Assembly (NCBI RefSeq): GCF_000699445.3
Contig: NC_067200.1
Location: forward strand, 1,838,450-1,902,449
Source of the DNA: Schistosoma haematobium
Taxonomy: Eukaryota; Platyhelminthes; Trematoda; Strigeidida; Schistosomatidae
DNA: 64,000 bases
Direction: 5' to 3'
A model generated the notes under the pieces. It saw only the letters and a program-made list of their open reading frames with translations, did no database searches and was not told the DNA's origin. The position numbers and the translations under genes were made by a program. Positions 36,101 through 49,600 of the stretch are shown piece after piece (position 1 is the first letter of the stretch; the number at the start of each line of letters is the position of its first letter).

Positions 36101-39100
36101 ATTTGAATTACGTGTGACTAATATGTTATATGAACTATATATATAGATATACATAATCTCACAACGAAACCAACCATGATCAAACACGGATACTCACCTT
36201 GATATGCCTTATAAGTTCATATATAACTTTAGGTCTAACATTTGGCACTTTTTCTTGAATATGATCAAGTACCAAAGCGAAGAGATCATGAAATGTTTGT
36301 TCAACTGGTATTCGTTTACTGACAAGATAAAAAGCAAACCACGGTATAAGTCGATCTTCTGACAACAATGTGGCTAATTCATTTGACTTTTCTTTAGCAT
36401 TCACCTTGGATACATTATTAAATAGAAAGTAGACACGATCGGAAATGCTTTCCTCTGGTGCATCAGGTGCCTTGATACATGATGATGTATCAGCAGGAAT
36501 ACCAATGTTACCAATAGTGTTGGAAGTAGGCATGGTTAAATTTAAACTAGTCGATGGTGTTAACGAATCAGTGAGTTGATAATGTGAAGCAATCAATTGA
36601 TTTGAAGAACCACTGCCACTACTTCCAGTAGTTGTCAAATTCTGTATATTCGTATGAATCATAAAAGAAAGGAAAACAGATAGCAGTAAGTGACTTTATG
36701 TGGATACATGATATTCTATTACAAAAACAATAAAGACAAACAGTTTGAAACGAATATTCATTCAAATTATAATTTAAAATTGATAATCATGATAGGAAAA
36801 ATTACCTTGGACAAAGATGAGGTAGTTTGTTGTGATATTGCATAATTCTTGATGGCTAATTCAGAGTTTAAAATATACTATATTGAAAAATATAAAATAA
36901 ACAGATAAACTATGTAATCAAATGATAACATTTGTTGAATATAATAAAGGATTATTTAGAATACATAGAAAGTGATTATAGTGAATTTGAAAGTGTACAA
37001 TTCGTCCTATTCTGAGAACCTGGAAGCACTGGACAGCCGTTTCATCCGATTGTAGGACTCCTCAAGCAGTGCGCATCCACCACCTCGCCCCCCGAGAGAT
37101 TCGAACCCAGGATCTACTGGTCTCGTGTGCGAGCAGTTAACCACTAGACCACTGAGCCGGCATCCAACGGTGTTAATGTCTAACTTCAACTAATCCACGA
37201 AATTGAGCGACACATCCACCATTGTCTTCATCATTTGTTAGACGTACTTTCACAATCCAATGTTTGATGTTAACTCAATAATCTTCGCATTAAAAACACC
37301 TAACACATTATTCCTTAAGCCTAGATAACCCTAGACTAACATGATGAATATGATCCAGTAAAGATTGATCGTCATTCAATTCTTAGTATTAACGAAATAA
37401 TCCAAACATTCAGTACGAATGATTTAATTCTAAAATGTTTACTTCTTTTGAATATCTGTTTATATGAAAGGAATTCCACTGATTTAATTTGACAAAATTT
37501 ACACCAGTTTTGGTTTGTAATCATTTTTACAGAAGGATATTTTCAATTTCTAATACGAAAAATAGATGCGAATCATCTAAATTAAATTGCTGGATCTTTT
37601 TCAATGATTGATATAGATTTACAAAGTTTAAAGTGAAAAGACAAATAATAACAAGCATGAAACTGAAGTTATCAACTTAGTTAAATCTAATTTCATTCTT
37701 CTTATTCATATGTGCTAATGAGGTATAGCAACTTGCACCGGTGCACATATGTGCCTGGTCCTATGTTGTAGCTGACTGACTATTTATATGTGGTATTCAA
37801 AGAAAAACATTGTTTCATATGCAAATAAGATAAACATTTCATGAGGAAAGAATAAACATAAGGTACATAATTCTTACTCCTTGAAGATCATGCGGAAACG
37901 CTTTGAAGACTGGACAACTGGCTAAACAATTTGGAAGATTAGAAAAGTGTACAAACCTAGAAGATGAAGCAAATAGAGAAAAGTTCAAGTGTAGGATAAT
38001 ATATATAGTTAGTAAATATGGAAGCTTAAGATCAATAAAACAACACTTACGTATTTTTAGCCTTCATTAAAATATGAATCATAGCACGAAACAACGTTGA
38101 ATCCATATGGGTCTCTGGTGGTAGAGTGAACAATCGAGCTAACACAGAACGCCATAGCATTGAAAGAGCTCTCATAGAAAAGCTGTAAACAAACAGAATT
38201 GAGTTATTACTAAGACTCCATTGTACAATCAAGGTGCTTTTTTTCTCTCTTACAATTATTATTATTATTATTAATTGATAATTTGACAGTCAAACTTACA
38301 GATGTGTACTAGCAGCAAGAACACTGCCATACAAGTCAGCAAATAAAGGTAGCATAGTTTCAGGATAATCTTGTAAATGACGTGAAACTTCATCAGCTAA
38401 CATACGTAAAATTCCATCCAATAGTTTACGTTGGGAAGGTGTACCTTGAGTTGCAAAATCGTATAAAGTTTTAAACATTTCATCGGGTGGATTAATACCT
38501 TCCAGTAGTTTTTGAAAGAATGTATTAGCCTGAACAACAACAACAACAACAACAACAAAAAGTAGATACGTATGTATGTGAATGACATTAGAGAAATCAA
38601 AGGAAATGAAAAGGAGACAGAGAGAAAAGAAAAGGAAAAAATAATTTATCCTCTGTCATATTATTTCTTGTATGAACTCATAGATCTTTAGAACTCTTTT
38701 CAAGGAATCTTAATTTTTGCTTACATTTAAGTGTTTATATACTTTAATTTAGACGACCCTTAAAATAAATAGCTATTATTCTTATTATTATTTATATGTA
38801 TCATAAGGAAATACAACTATAATGACGATAACAACAACAACAACAGATGACCTACTCTTAAAAACGTATTAACATGTTTCAATGAGATTTATAACTAAGT
38901 GAAGGATATATGTGCATATTGGTATACAAAAAGAACTGTTATTAAATCAACCGCCAACCATGGTAACCCAGTTGACCTATATTGGTCGGAACACTCATTC
39001 CTTGAGGTTACATACGAAAGTGATCGGTTTGACAGTAATAAAAGTAGCAGCAAAAAAAATCTAAGGCTTGAGGATAAGTTCATATTGTTTATGTATTTAT

Positions 39101-42100
39101 TCAAAACACATAAATGTTGGTGCAAGGAAGCACCGGAAAGATATGCGCCACAAGTTATTCCATTTGTCTGAGGGCTGGAATACTGCCCGGACGCCGAAAC
39201 CAAAACAGGACTTATACTGTCGACAGTGTGGAATGGAATGACAGTGGGATGTTTCACTTAGGACCAGTATTTCCAGGAATACTGTCTTCTCACAATGCAA
39301 GGAAGAGGTTAGAAAATATTGGTCTTCATCTGACCTTATCCCAAGGATTTCTGGAATTGAAGGTAACGCCTGAAAAATCAAAAATTATTCACAGGTCGTA
39401 TGTCAATGGGTGTTATTACGACGCCATCTATTCTAATGAAATTTAGAGATTAAGAGTCGAGTGCACGGGATTAGTAAAGTAGTCAAATGTACTGTTCAAT
39501 CAATGCTTTATACTGCCACAGCTGTATTATTAATAATAACTCAAGGAAGTTCTATGTGAATAAATTATCAGACGAAGTAAATAACGTAAAGTGTTGGTTG
39601 GAGGTAGTCCACTGGAAACCCTGGATCAAGGCTTTGTGCAATTTGGTACTAGTTAGCAAAGTGCATCTGTAATCTAGGGGGAACTGAGGGTTCCTGATGG
39701 CGAATTTCAACCACCACCTGACAGCACAATATAATTCATGCGGTGTCAAGCTACATTACAGATTGATTGATGAAATTCAATCTGCACTAAGGAATTGACA
39801 TACGTGGCACTGATTAGTGATCAATTAATTTTGAAGTAACCAACGTTAGAGCGATATTCCAAAATGTATAAATATACACAATGAAACATCTTCAGAGTCA
39901 TTTGATCGACCATATATTTATTTACAATTAAAGATAATTACAAGTGTATCGGAACTGTAAAATGTGATTGATAGACGAATCCACCAATAATAAGGGAAAC
40001 GCCCGCCACTACATCAACTCCTTTTGACCTTGTACGACTGTATCTCTTTATTAACCAATCACAGTTTAATGTTCATTGTAAAACAATTTTGGCTTGTTGA
40101 CTCATTTTTCCTATTCTCTAGCTACTGTTCGGTATGTTATTTGTCTCTGTTTTTCTCTGTATTAATAGACCGTACTGTTTGTTTGTACGCTAACGATGTT
40201 AATTTATGTTTTAGAAACAGATAAAGTTTATATAGCCAAATAGCTTACTTGTTCTGACTTTGGCTAAACCAAGACTCTGTACTCGACAGTCTAGAGATTA
40301 GCTTAGAGTTGAATCTGTAGGAAATTGCTTCCTACAGGAATATTATATTCATCATAGAAAGTGTATGTGTATTACACATCTAAGTACATTTATAATTTTA
40401 TTGTCATCTTGCTTGATCATACAAGATCGAGGATGTAAAATCACTTAAATTAGTATAAATCTAGTGAATCATTTACGAGATAAAGAAAACACACACACAC
40501 ACACAAGCAAAAAGAAAACACTAAGCCTACCAATTCTATAACAACAACAAGTTATTTGAACCAAAGAAATAGCATATTACAACATATGATAAAATTTGAT
40601 TGAAATAAAGACGGAGGTTAACCAACCGAAAGTCGTTTGAAAATAGTTTACTAACACAGAGTTTTTATATGGCTTAATAATTATTTCAACAACAGCAAAA
40701 AATGAGAAAGAATTTGATAGTTATTTCTCCTAGTAATAACAGCTTATTAAACCATTCATTTAAGACATTTATTCCCCTAAATATATTTGGTTAGTGAAAT
40801 GAGAAGATAAAGTTTATCAGAACTATGTGGCCCCCAAATGCCCTGGTACGACCGAGAGTGAAGAGAGTCCGTTCTCCCTCTCCAAATGCTCTCATATGGC
40901 CACGCGTATATAGCCTCTGCCATAGAAGTCCTACTCACTGCCTTCTCATGGAGGGGGTGTTGTTCACGAAATTGAGAGGACGAAGAGCGAATGTCTGGCG
41001 CTTTAACCCGGTTGGTGGACACGGTGAGTCTAACAAAGGAGTTGGAAAGCCCTTATTCCAAACCAATGGTGTACATGGGCTCCAGTATCCTGAGGGAACA
41101 AATGGCGTATGAACCAATCGTTGGTCACCGGCTACCATGGGACCACATCTCCTTACGATGCTCTACTGCCTTGTAGATTAGACCTTTAGGTCGAAAGCTC
41201 CGAGTGTGGCCCCCTAAGAGAACCGTCTGCTTCGAGTTGGGCACACGAGCAGCATCCCAGCCCTCACACAAATCTCATTTGATTTATGTGGCGAATATGT
41301 ATCTGATGCCCTCTTGTACCAGTATTTATGTGTTCAAATAAATAAATAAATAAGAACTATGTGATATACTTGAGCAGTACAGTCCAAACTGTTTGATCAC
41401 CAGTAGTTTGCACAATTGTGTATTATCACCTAATCTTATTTAGGCAACCAGGGTAATAGTATCACCAGCTTTTACAAAACAGAAATGTAACACTTAAAGA
41501 AGATTAGAGAAATTTGTGAAAAAAAATTATTGAATAACTCACCTCTGCTTCAGCTTCTTTGCTTAATTGAATTTTTATAGGTTCATTGACAAATGACAAT
41601 TCCATAGGTGGATGTTCCATTGGAATAGAAATATTGAAATTATTATTTAATGCTTGTTGCATATGAGTATCTACTGTCATAGATGGACCGACTATACCAG
41701 AAGCTTGTGCTTTACGTCTAGCTGCAAGCTACAACATAGAAAAAAAATGAATAGAATGAATATTGTTTATTTTAGAGGATTCGGATAAGTTTGTTATTAA
41801 ATTTGCTGAGTTCAAATGAAGGATATACTATGATAAATGGACATTAGATTCAGATATATACAACAAGTGAATATACGACAAAAAAAGATTAAACTGAGTA
41901 GAATATCACTAATCCAAAATATATTTGCATTAATGGAATTAAAGGATTAGGAAAAATGAGTTATGAGTAGTGGTACACAGTAGCAGTCAATTCACAGATG
42001 AAAGAAATGCAAAAGCAGAGATTGTGCTTAAAAATAAAGATAAAAGTGCAGCAGTCAGGGAAAATATCTCACCAGATGACAATTACGGCAATATGTTCAT

Positions 42101-45100
42101 ACAAGAAATATGGCAACATTAGAATTTTAACATAGATATGTATACATACACATTCGAATACAATGAACTAACCTGTAAAGTTAAGGGATTTGTAACATGT
42201 TGCATGACGACGGGATTAAGTTTGGTGTTATTCAATGTAGTAACTAAAAATGAAAATAATAATAAAGAACTGATAACTCAGGGAGCGATGATAAACTTAA
42301 GTTGTAGCATCTGAGCTACACATGTTATAGTCATATAATATACCCTTGTGGACCAGAATAATTTTACATTGGTTTTCAGGAGAAGCAGATACCAACCAGA
42401 CTTTCACGTGACAACCCAAACAGTACAGCTCAATCCCGCTTCACAGGAGAAACAGAAACCGTATAGGCTTTAACGTTAGAATCTGAATAGTGCAGCTCAA
42501 TCTTGTGGCGCACAGGTACCAAACACCCTGGTGGACCATTCGCACAATTCATATACACATTGACATCATATGTATAGTTATTCCGATCAATGACCGCGTG
42601 AATCAATTATGCACAGCACAAGCAGGCCAAAGTTGACCTATTCCGCTTACACGACAGTCAAACTCATTAATGTTAGCAATGGCGACATGCCTTACAACGT
42701 CCCAATGACAATCGCCATTGAGAACACTGAAAAGTAACCACCAGTATGAATGAAATCGGTTAACCAGCAAACCAATTTTGTGCATGAACGGTCAGCAAAA
42801 CTTGCTAAAGCAGTGCTGAACTATCCACAATACCAATGGCGAAACTCCAGTCTCATATGAGACCAGCTCTACATAGCCATATAGCTACCACACATGTATT
42901 CAGATAAATTCAAATAGAAATAATTGAATAGTGGCTAGACATTATAGATATGATTAGGAGTAAATTTACTGATTACAGCCGAAAACAGAAATACTGGTCG
43001 ATAGACTCAGGTTAAACCGAAGTGTCTAGAAAACACTTTCAGTAATAAGTTCCCACCCTAAATGTCATGTTAATATTTAAATATAATTAATTAGCTACGA
43101 TATTCAATCCAGCGTTCTGTATAACAAAGAAAAACGGTATAGCACGCCAACAAAAGTCAACACAGTTCCTAGATAACTGACGAAAAATCGACTACTATAG
43201 TAGCGGGAGGGACCAAACCAATATGTGATGACGCATGTTGGGACATGAAGTCATTGGCTATTGGCCTGCGCTAAGATGTTACATACGTATTGTTTGGATA
43301 AATTTTTCGCGACAACTACAACTAGTGATTCGAAAAGTTAATTAACACGGCACGGAATAAGTCACAGTGGCACATATGAATTTGATCTTTATCTTCTTTC
43401 TAGACCTTTATCTTTATTCCATCTTCTCGAACCACACTAGCAATTCTTAGTCTGACTTATAATTATTACTTTTTTTGTTATTCTACTTGTTAATTCAACC
43501 TCGTCATAGTAGTTTGGTATGGAAATCTGAGCTAATGCATATTTATGCTAAGCGCCAAATTGATTATGACTGGTCAACTGATAGTAGTGATAGATTCTGT
43601 TTTTAACTCTAACAAATCACGAACACATTTCTCGACAGTTGTCATCTTTTGTCTCTCTATCTTCCTTCATGTACTCCTTCGGTTTATTTAGATCCTTATA
43701 GAAAGATATGAGCGAATTGAAATGAAACACTATTAATCTACCGTAACAAACTCATTATTATCGCTAAAACATATGCATATACTTCATAATGTATAAAATA
43801 GCCATGATTAATAACACATTTGGAGAGAACAAACATTCAATGTAATTCATGATAAAAACATAAGTTGTGTGATACGCGGCGAACAACATACCAGTAGCAA
43901 GATTACGTGAAACACCAGTATTTGTATCGACATTTGTAGCAAATTTATTAGAAGTGGATAAGCCAGAAATAGCAGATAAATTAGCAGTTGTTGGAAATCG
44001 GAGATTATTTGCAGAAACCGTAGAACTTGACGCCTAATATAAAAATAACAACAAATAATAAGCATATTGTTAATACTAAACATTAACATTATAATAAATA
44101 TATTTTGAAGAATCATGTGAATCCGCCAGTTCAGTTACAGATCGTGTGGATTTTGACCGATTTGCATTCAAATATTTGGAAACAGAATAAACGGACACCG
44201 GTGCATTCAATGTGAGTATATGCCTTGTCCTTATCAAACATATTACTCCCTTTTTCTTAAAAATCTTATCCGGCATACTTTATTTACATAAAGCAATGCA
44301 TTTTATTTTCTAATGTCCTATTGTATCAGATTTTCTATGGTTAATTAAAATAGCATGATGGTAACATTAAACACCATATGTAGACCACTTTTTATCTTGG
44401 CATTTGTTTAAACAAGAAAAATTTATTCAGATGGAATTTCTAGAATATTTTTTTTATGATTTGGTACTAAATTTGTTTATTTATTTGAAGAAAAAAAGTG
44501 AGAATAAACAATTTAGGATCCTAAAAAAAGTAGTGACACAACGAGAAGAAACGATGAAATATACAGTTCAGAAGAACAATGAAAGTTCCACAACGAAACC
44601 ATCCAGCTTAGAAAACAAAACTTCATCAGTATAATAACTTACTCTAGTTGTTAATAAATGCGATTGAGTTGGCCCTGCAGGACTTGATTTCATAGCCGAT
44701 CCACTATTGATGGATGACGTTGATGATGTAGATTGATTAAAAGTACGATTGAGTGCTAAAAGAAAGTATAATTATTTTAATTATTAACGGAAATCTTACC
44801 TGAATTGATTACTAGCTGTAAAAGAGCGTTAAGTGATTGATGTACTTCAATTAGAATTGGACGAGAAACAAGACACGGACCAGATCTATCCATATAGTGA
44901 ACATTAAAAAACAAACATGAAAAATGATTTGGATTTTTTTTAGAGCTGCTTGAATGCAAATTTGGAAGATGTTAATGTAGAATTTATCTTATATTGAATA
45001 TTATATTTAAGCACATATATGAATGAAGATATTTTTCTAGGATAAATTGCAGAAGTTCTAACCGAACTGGTTGTACTGTCTTACTGATTGGTTTAGTCAT

Positions 45101-46602
45101 GTGTTATAAAAGAATGTCTTATCTAATCAGTATGTCAATGATCATAAGTTGGAATTACTTCATTGATGATACATGCAGTAAATAAATATGATAGAATATT
45201 AAACTTAACATATTTTTTCCAGTCTGAAATTCATTATGAGATATTCAATAGATTAAATTTGTCGAAATTTATTCATTTATTTGAACACATATACATATAC
45301 AATACACAAGTCACTTGATTAATGTGTGTGGGCTGTAATACTCCACTGGTGCCCAGATCGAAGCAGGTATTTGTCGAAAGGGTTTGCTGCATATGTTACA
45401 AACATAGAAAAATAGTTTAGTTTACTTCACATAGATAAACAGGAAGTAGCTGAAACATATGTGCTGAATATGCTACATTAAGAATGATGGGATCTGTACA
45501 AAATTCGCTTAGAATATATCAACCCAGTATTTATAAGATGTTTCGGATAATCCATGAGAAAAAAAGAGAGGATAAGTTCTCTTTATTATAAAAATAGAAA
45601 CACACAAAAGGGATATATGTTATCGGGATAAAGATATTCACAATCGATAGAATGCATGTCTATGTAATTAGAACCTATTCTGAGTTTACAACTAAGGTTT
45701 ATCATAGTTTACTTCCTGTATTAAAAAAAACATCTAAATAATAATATTCCCCTCAATATTCTAGTCCAGAAACCAATCACTGAGGCTTTACGATAAGAAT
45801 GAAATAGAATTATGAACATGCTTAAATCTTCATATATATTACAGACAATAAGTTTAATGTGCACATAACACCCTATCTCATAGCTGTTACTAACGCATAA
45901 GAAATTCCCTGAGATAACGCTTATCGTGATGTTAATAAGGAAACAAACATCGATGTACAGTAGATCTGAGAATGATTACTGTAAGAATAGGAGGCACACT
46001 GGTCATGAATAAATAAATCATCACAGAAAATGCATCAAAACTGCAAAGAACTATGCATTTGTTATTATTGAAGGCAAACAATTTCCTTACAATTCCTCTA
46101 TGTTTATATATATCCTTATCTAACACAGTATGGTCCAGATTGATGAAAAACACCAGAGCTGAGGAAACTTTAGTCATATAACTACTTGCCAAGGTTGGAC
46201 TTGATAGTTTCAAATAAATTGAGCATTGGGTAAAAAGATAATAATAAATATATTTTTTGTTATATCCCAATGAGTAAAAAATTGTATTTCTGACGTTTCA
46301 TGACTTAATGCAAGGCACTTTATTTAATCTGAAATGGCTTACATTACCTCAAGAAACGTCAGAAATGCAAATTTTCTACTCATTGGTATATAACAAAAAA
46401 TGTCACTGGATTTCATATTACTGATGAGTCATGGTCGACCTGTCCTCTCTCAACCTACTATTATGCCGCCCATCGCGACATTTAGTTATCACTACTTAAT
46501 GTAACAAAATGGTGGCCAAATTACTAAATGTAGTTTGCGGCGACAAGTGTGGAGCAACAGTCATACCTGTTGGAGTGAATATCAATGCTAAAATAAAAAC
46601 AC

Positions 46603-46653
<51 letters not shown>

Positions 46654-49600
46654 ACAACATTAATAACATTGGTGCAGTTACATTCACTTCCAATACTGAA
46701 TAAAGTATCTTCCTATGTATTTTATTCTTCTATTTCATCTGTGCCTTGTAAACTATATTCCTGATGTTTCGTTATCCAATACAATTGATGCTGCTTCACT
46801 TCCTATGCTTCTAATTTTGATTGATAAGTATTCAAAGTAGGTCCTGTCATGATGACTAAGACTGATCATTTGGAAAGGAATTTCAATGGGATGATCAAAA
46901 TTGACGATGAGTCTTGAAAGTAACTCTATTTTACGAAAAGTTTTAGTTTGGAAAGCAATGGATACTTGTTGAGCGTTTTCGCTAAATAAACTCAGATCTA
47001 GTAGCCACAAGTGTAATTTATGCTGTGTCTAAATCCATGTATTCACACTAATTCATAATTAATTTTTTTTAATCATAGCATGTATTTCCTCGTCTATACA
47101 CAGAATAGGGAGTTGTTTAAGCAGAAATTATTTAGTCGCTTTAATTGGAATATAGATTGTTCCATCAAGTTAAAAACTAATGCTGTTCCATAAGCACAAC
47201 AATCCAAACAGATTAGAAACAGCAAATTGTGTATCCTAATTCATAAGTCCAGTAAACTTGGTGAGTCATGGTTAATAAGAGATGGTACAATCCGACCAAT
47301 TGAAATGATAAATTTTTGTGTAAGCAAAAACAGTGAACAATAGGCTAATCAGAAGACAAAGTTGGCAACAAACGCTGGTGATGAGGAAGACTAAAATAAA
47401 ACAACAAATACAATAAATTTGTGTCAAAAATCGAAATCTCTAACATTGTAAATCAATTTGTTCTATTCTGTGGTTGTAAGGCTGAAATTTCACTTATCCA
47501 TATTCGATGTTCATAGTTGAAACGAACAAATTGAATAGAAAATATGCAGATATATAATTATTCTAGATAATAAACTATACATTTGGGTAGGATATTTTTG
47601 TCAGTAAATGTTGTTACCTTTAATAAAAGAAACTAACTATGCAAGAAAAACGTTCCCTGTTACAATGGTTTGACATTAATATTACGTAAATAGTAATGAA
47701 AACAGTAATTCAATGGGATTGATGAATTATTTTCAAATAGACATTTTTATACATAATATTGAGAGTAAGGAAAACGGTTTTAAAGGTTATAATATCATCA
47801 GAAACTATCAGGATTTTTAACCAGTTATGGATAGCGTAAACCCAGAAATTTTGTTAGGTATTCAGTCAGTAACAACGTTGAACTACGAACGTACGTACAT
47901 CAGTTCGAGTTGAAATATCACATTAGCCAAGAGATATCATTGTCGATTCGAATCCCATAGTGGTAGAGATAGTGAGAGTATAATCAGTAATCGGAAACAT
48001 TAAGGTTTGAACATGTTATTCAACGAGTACAATCCAGCGAAATATATTTGGAAAGAGGAAAAAGAAAAGCACATGAAGAATTCAGAAGATTAGAATTTGA
48101 GAGAACACAAAGAGTGTATGCACCTGCGCCATCGCAAACGATTTTCAGCCATGTCATTCAAGGTCTCTAACTATCGGTTGCTATCATCTCGTGGTCCCCA
48201 ACCAGGTAGTCTACACCTACCAACATGACTCAGTCCACTTGTCAGTGACTTCATGGACTTGTGCCATGTTTTGGTTTGGCCGCCTCTAGCTTTCTTCCAA
48301 CCTACTTCTATACCATTGAACATAGCACGTCGAGGTAGTCGGTCGTTGGGCATACGTAACACGTGTCCCAGCCATCTCAACTGATGAAGTTTCACTACTT
48401 CATCAATTGATTTGCCATCCTTACCTAGTACCCGTTTCCTAACAACTGTGTTACTTACTCGATGGTCCCATGATATACGAGCAATGTTTCGAAGACACCT
48501 ATGATCAAATACTAGTAACCTACGGATATCCTCTACTCTTACCGGCCATGTTTCACTGCCATAAAGTAGGACGGAACGAACTGCTGCGCAGTAAACACGT
48601 CCTGTGGTTGATAGACGGATATCTCGCCTACGCCATAAATGACGCAAGTTGGCAAAAGCTAGTCGAGCCTTCTGTATCCGTGCTGAGATTTCGTCACACA
48701 CCAGACCACAAGGGCTGATGAGACTTCCAAGATAAGTGAAGCGGTCGACACACTCAACTACTCTACTCCCTATACTTTGTTAGGTATTACATTGAACAAC
48801 GCAAATTACTAGTAGAAACATAACTTTAAGTTTACTTAAGATGTAGGTGATTGAAAGGCTGTAGGAATTTATTAAAGGAAACTGTTTCTAGAACTGGACA
48901 AAAACTTCACTGAAACTAACCATTAACAGTAACAGATTGCTGAAGACACTACAAGCCCAAGAATAATGAATAACCAAGTAGGGTATTGAGTGATTTCAGA
49001 AATTTTAGTTTAGACAATCTATTTAGTTAGAGATTCAGACAAGTATCGATCAGTGACAGTATACAGAACGTGGTAATATCATCGACTGTATTATTACTTT
49101 AATCCCTTAATATGTCCCTCTTGCTGTAATAATAAAGTTGGCAACAACACTGGTCGAAATACATCTGAGCTAAGCTTGATGTTATTTATGACAACCGGAT
49201 TGACATATTAGTTTTGAAGGGACTAGAATGATGAAACAATTCAGTGGGATTGTTAAGTGTTTGAGGAGGTGGAGTCAAAGAATCCAGGCTGGCGCGTTGG
49301 ATTCCCATAACTGTGAAGCAAACATCTATTCCGCTACGCTGTTCTGTTCAAACGTCTGGGTCAAGTTTTCAACTATGAAAATATTGCGACTAATCACTTC
49401 ATTTTTTTAAAAAAGAATCCCTATGAATGCTAAGTATGTATTTACGTAGTATTGTAAAAAGGTTACTTATTAAAATGTAAAATACTGAGAAATCCAGACA
49501 GAAGCACTGGAATTATTGAAATATTTTGATTCTTGTTCATCATTTGAAGAAATAACAAGAAAAAATATTTTGGACTAGTTTTACATACCGTAATTAATTC

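Noticed and set aside
38899..39446. Overlapping frames of 90-120 codons on both strands
   Set aside because: Low conservation and overlap with repeat-derived sequence; no domain and no splice support.
43847..44116. 89-codon hydrophobic minus-strand frame
   Set aside because: Wrong frame over CNOT1 exon e; reads through the acceptor into the intron. The phase-consistent frame is the Ser/Asn-rich one.
45932..46270. 112-codon minus-strand frame
   Set aside because: Tyr/Ile/Phe-rich, runs into the inverted-repeat element; no recognisable domain, chance frame in AT-rich DNA.
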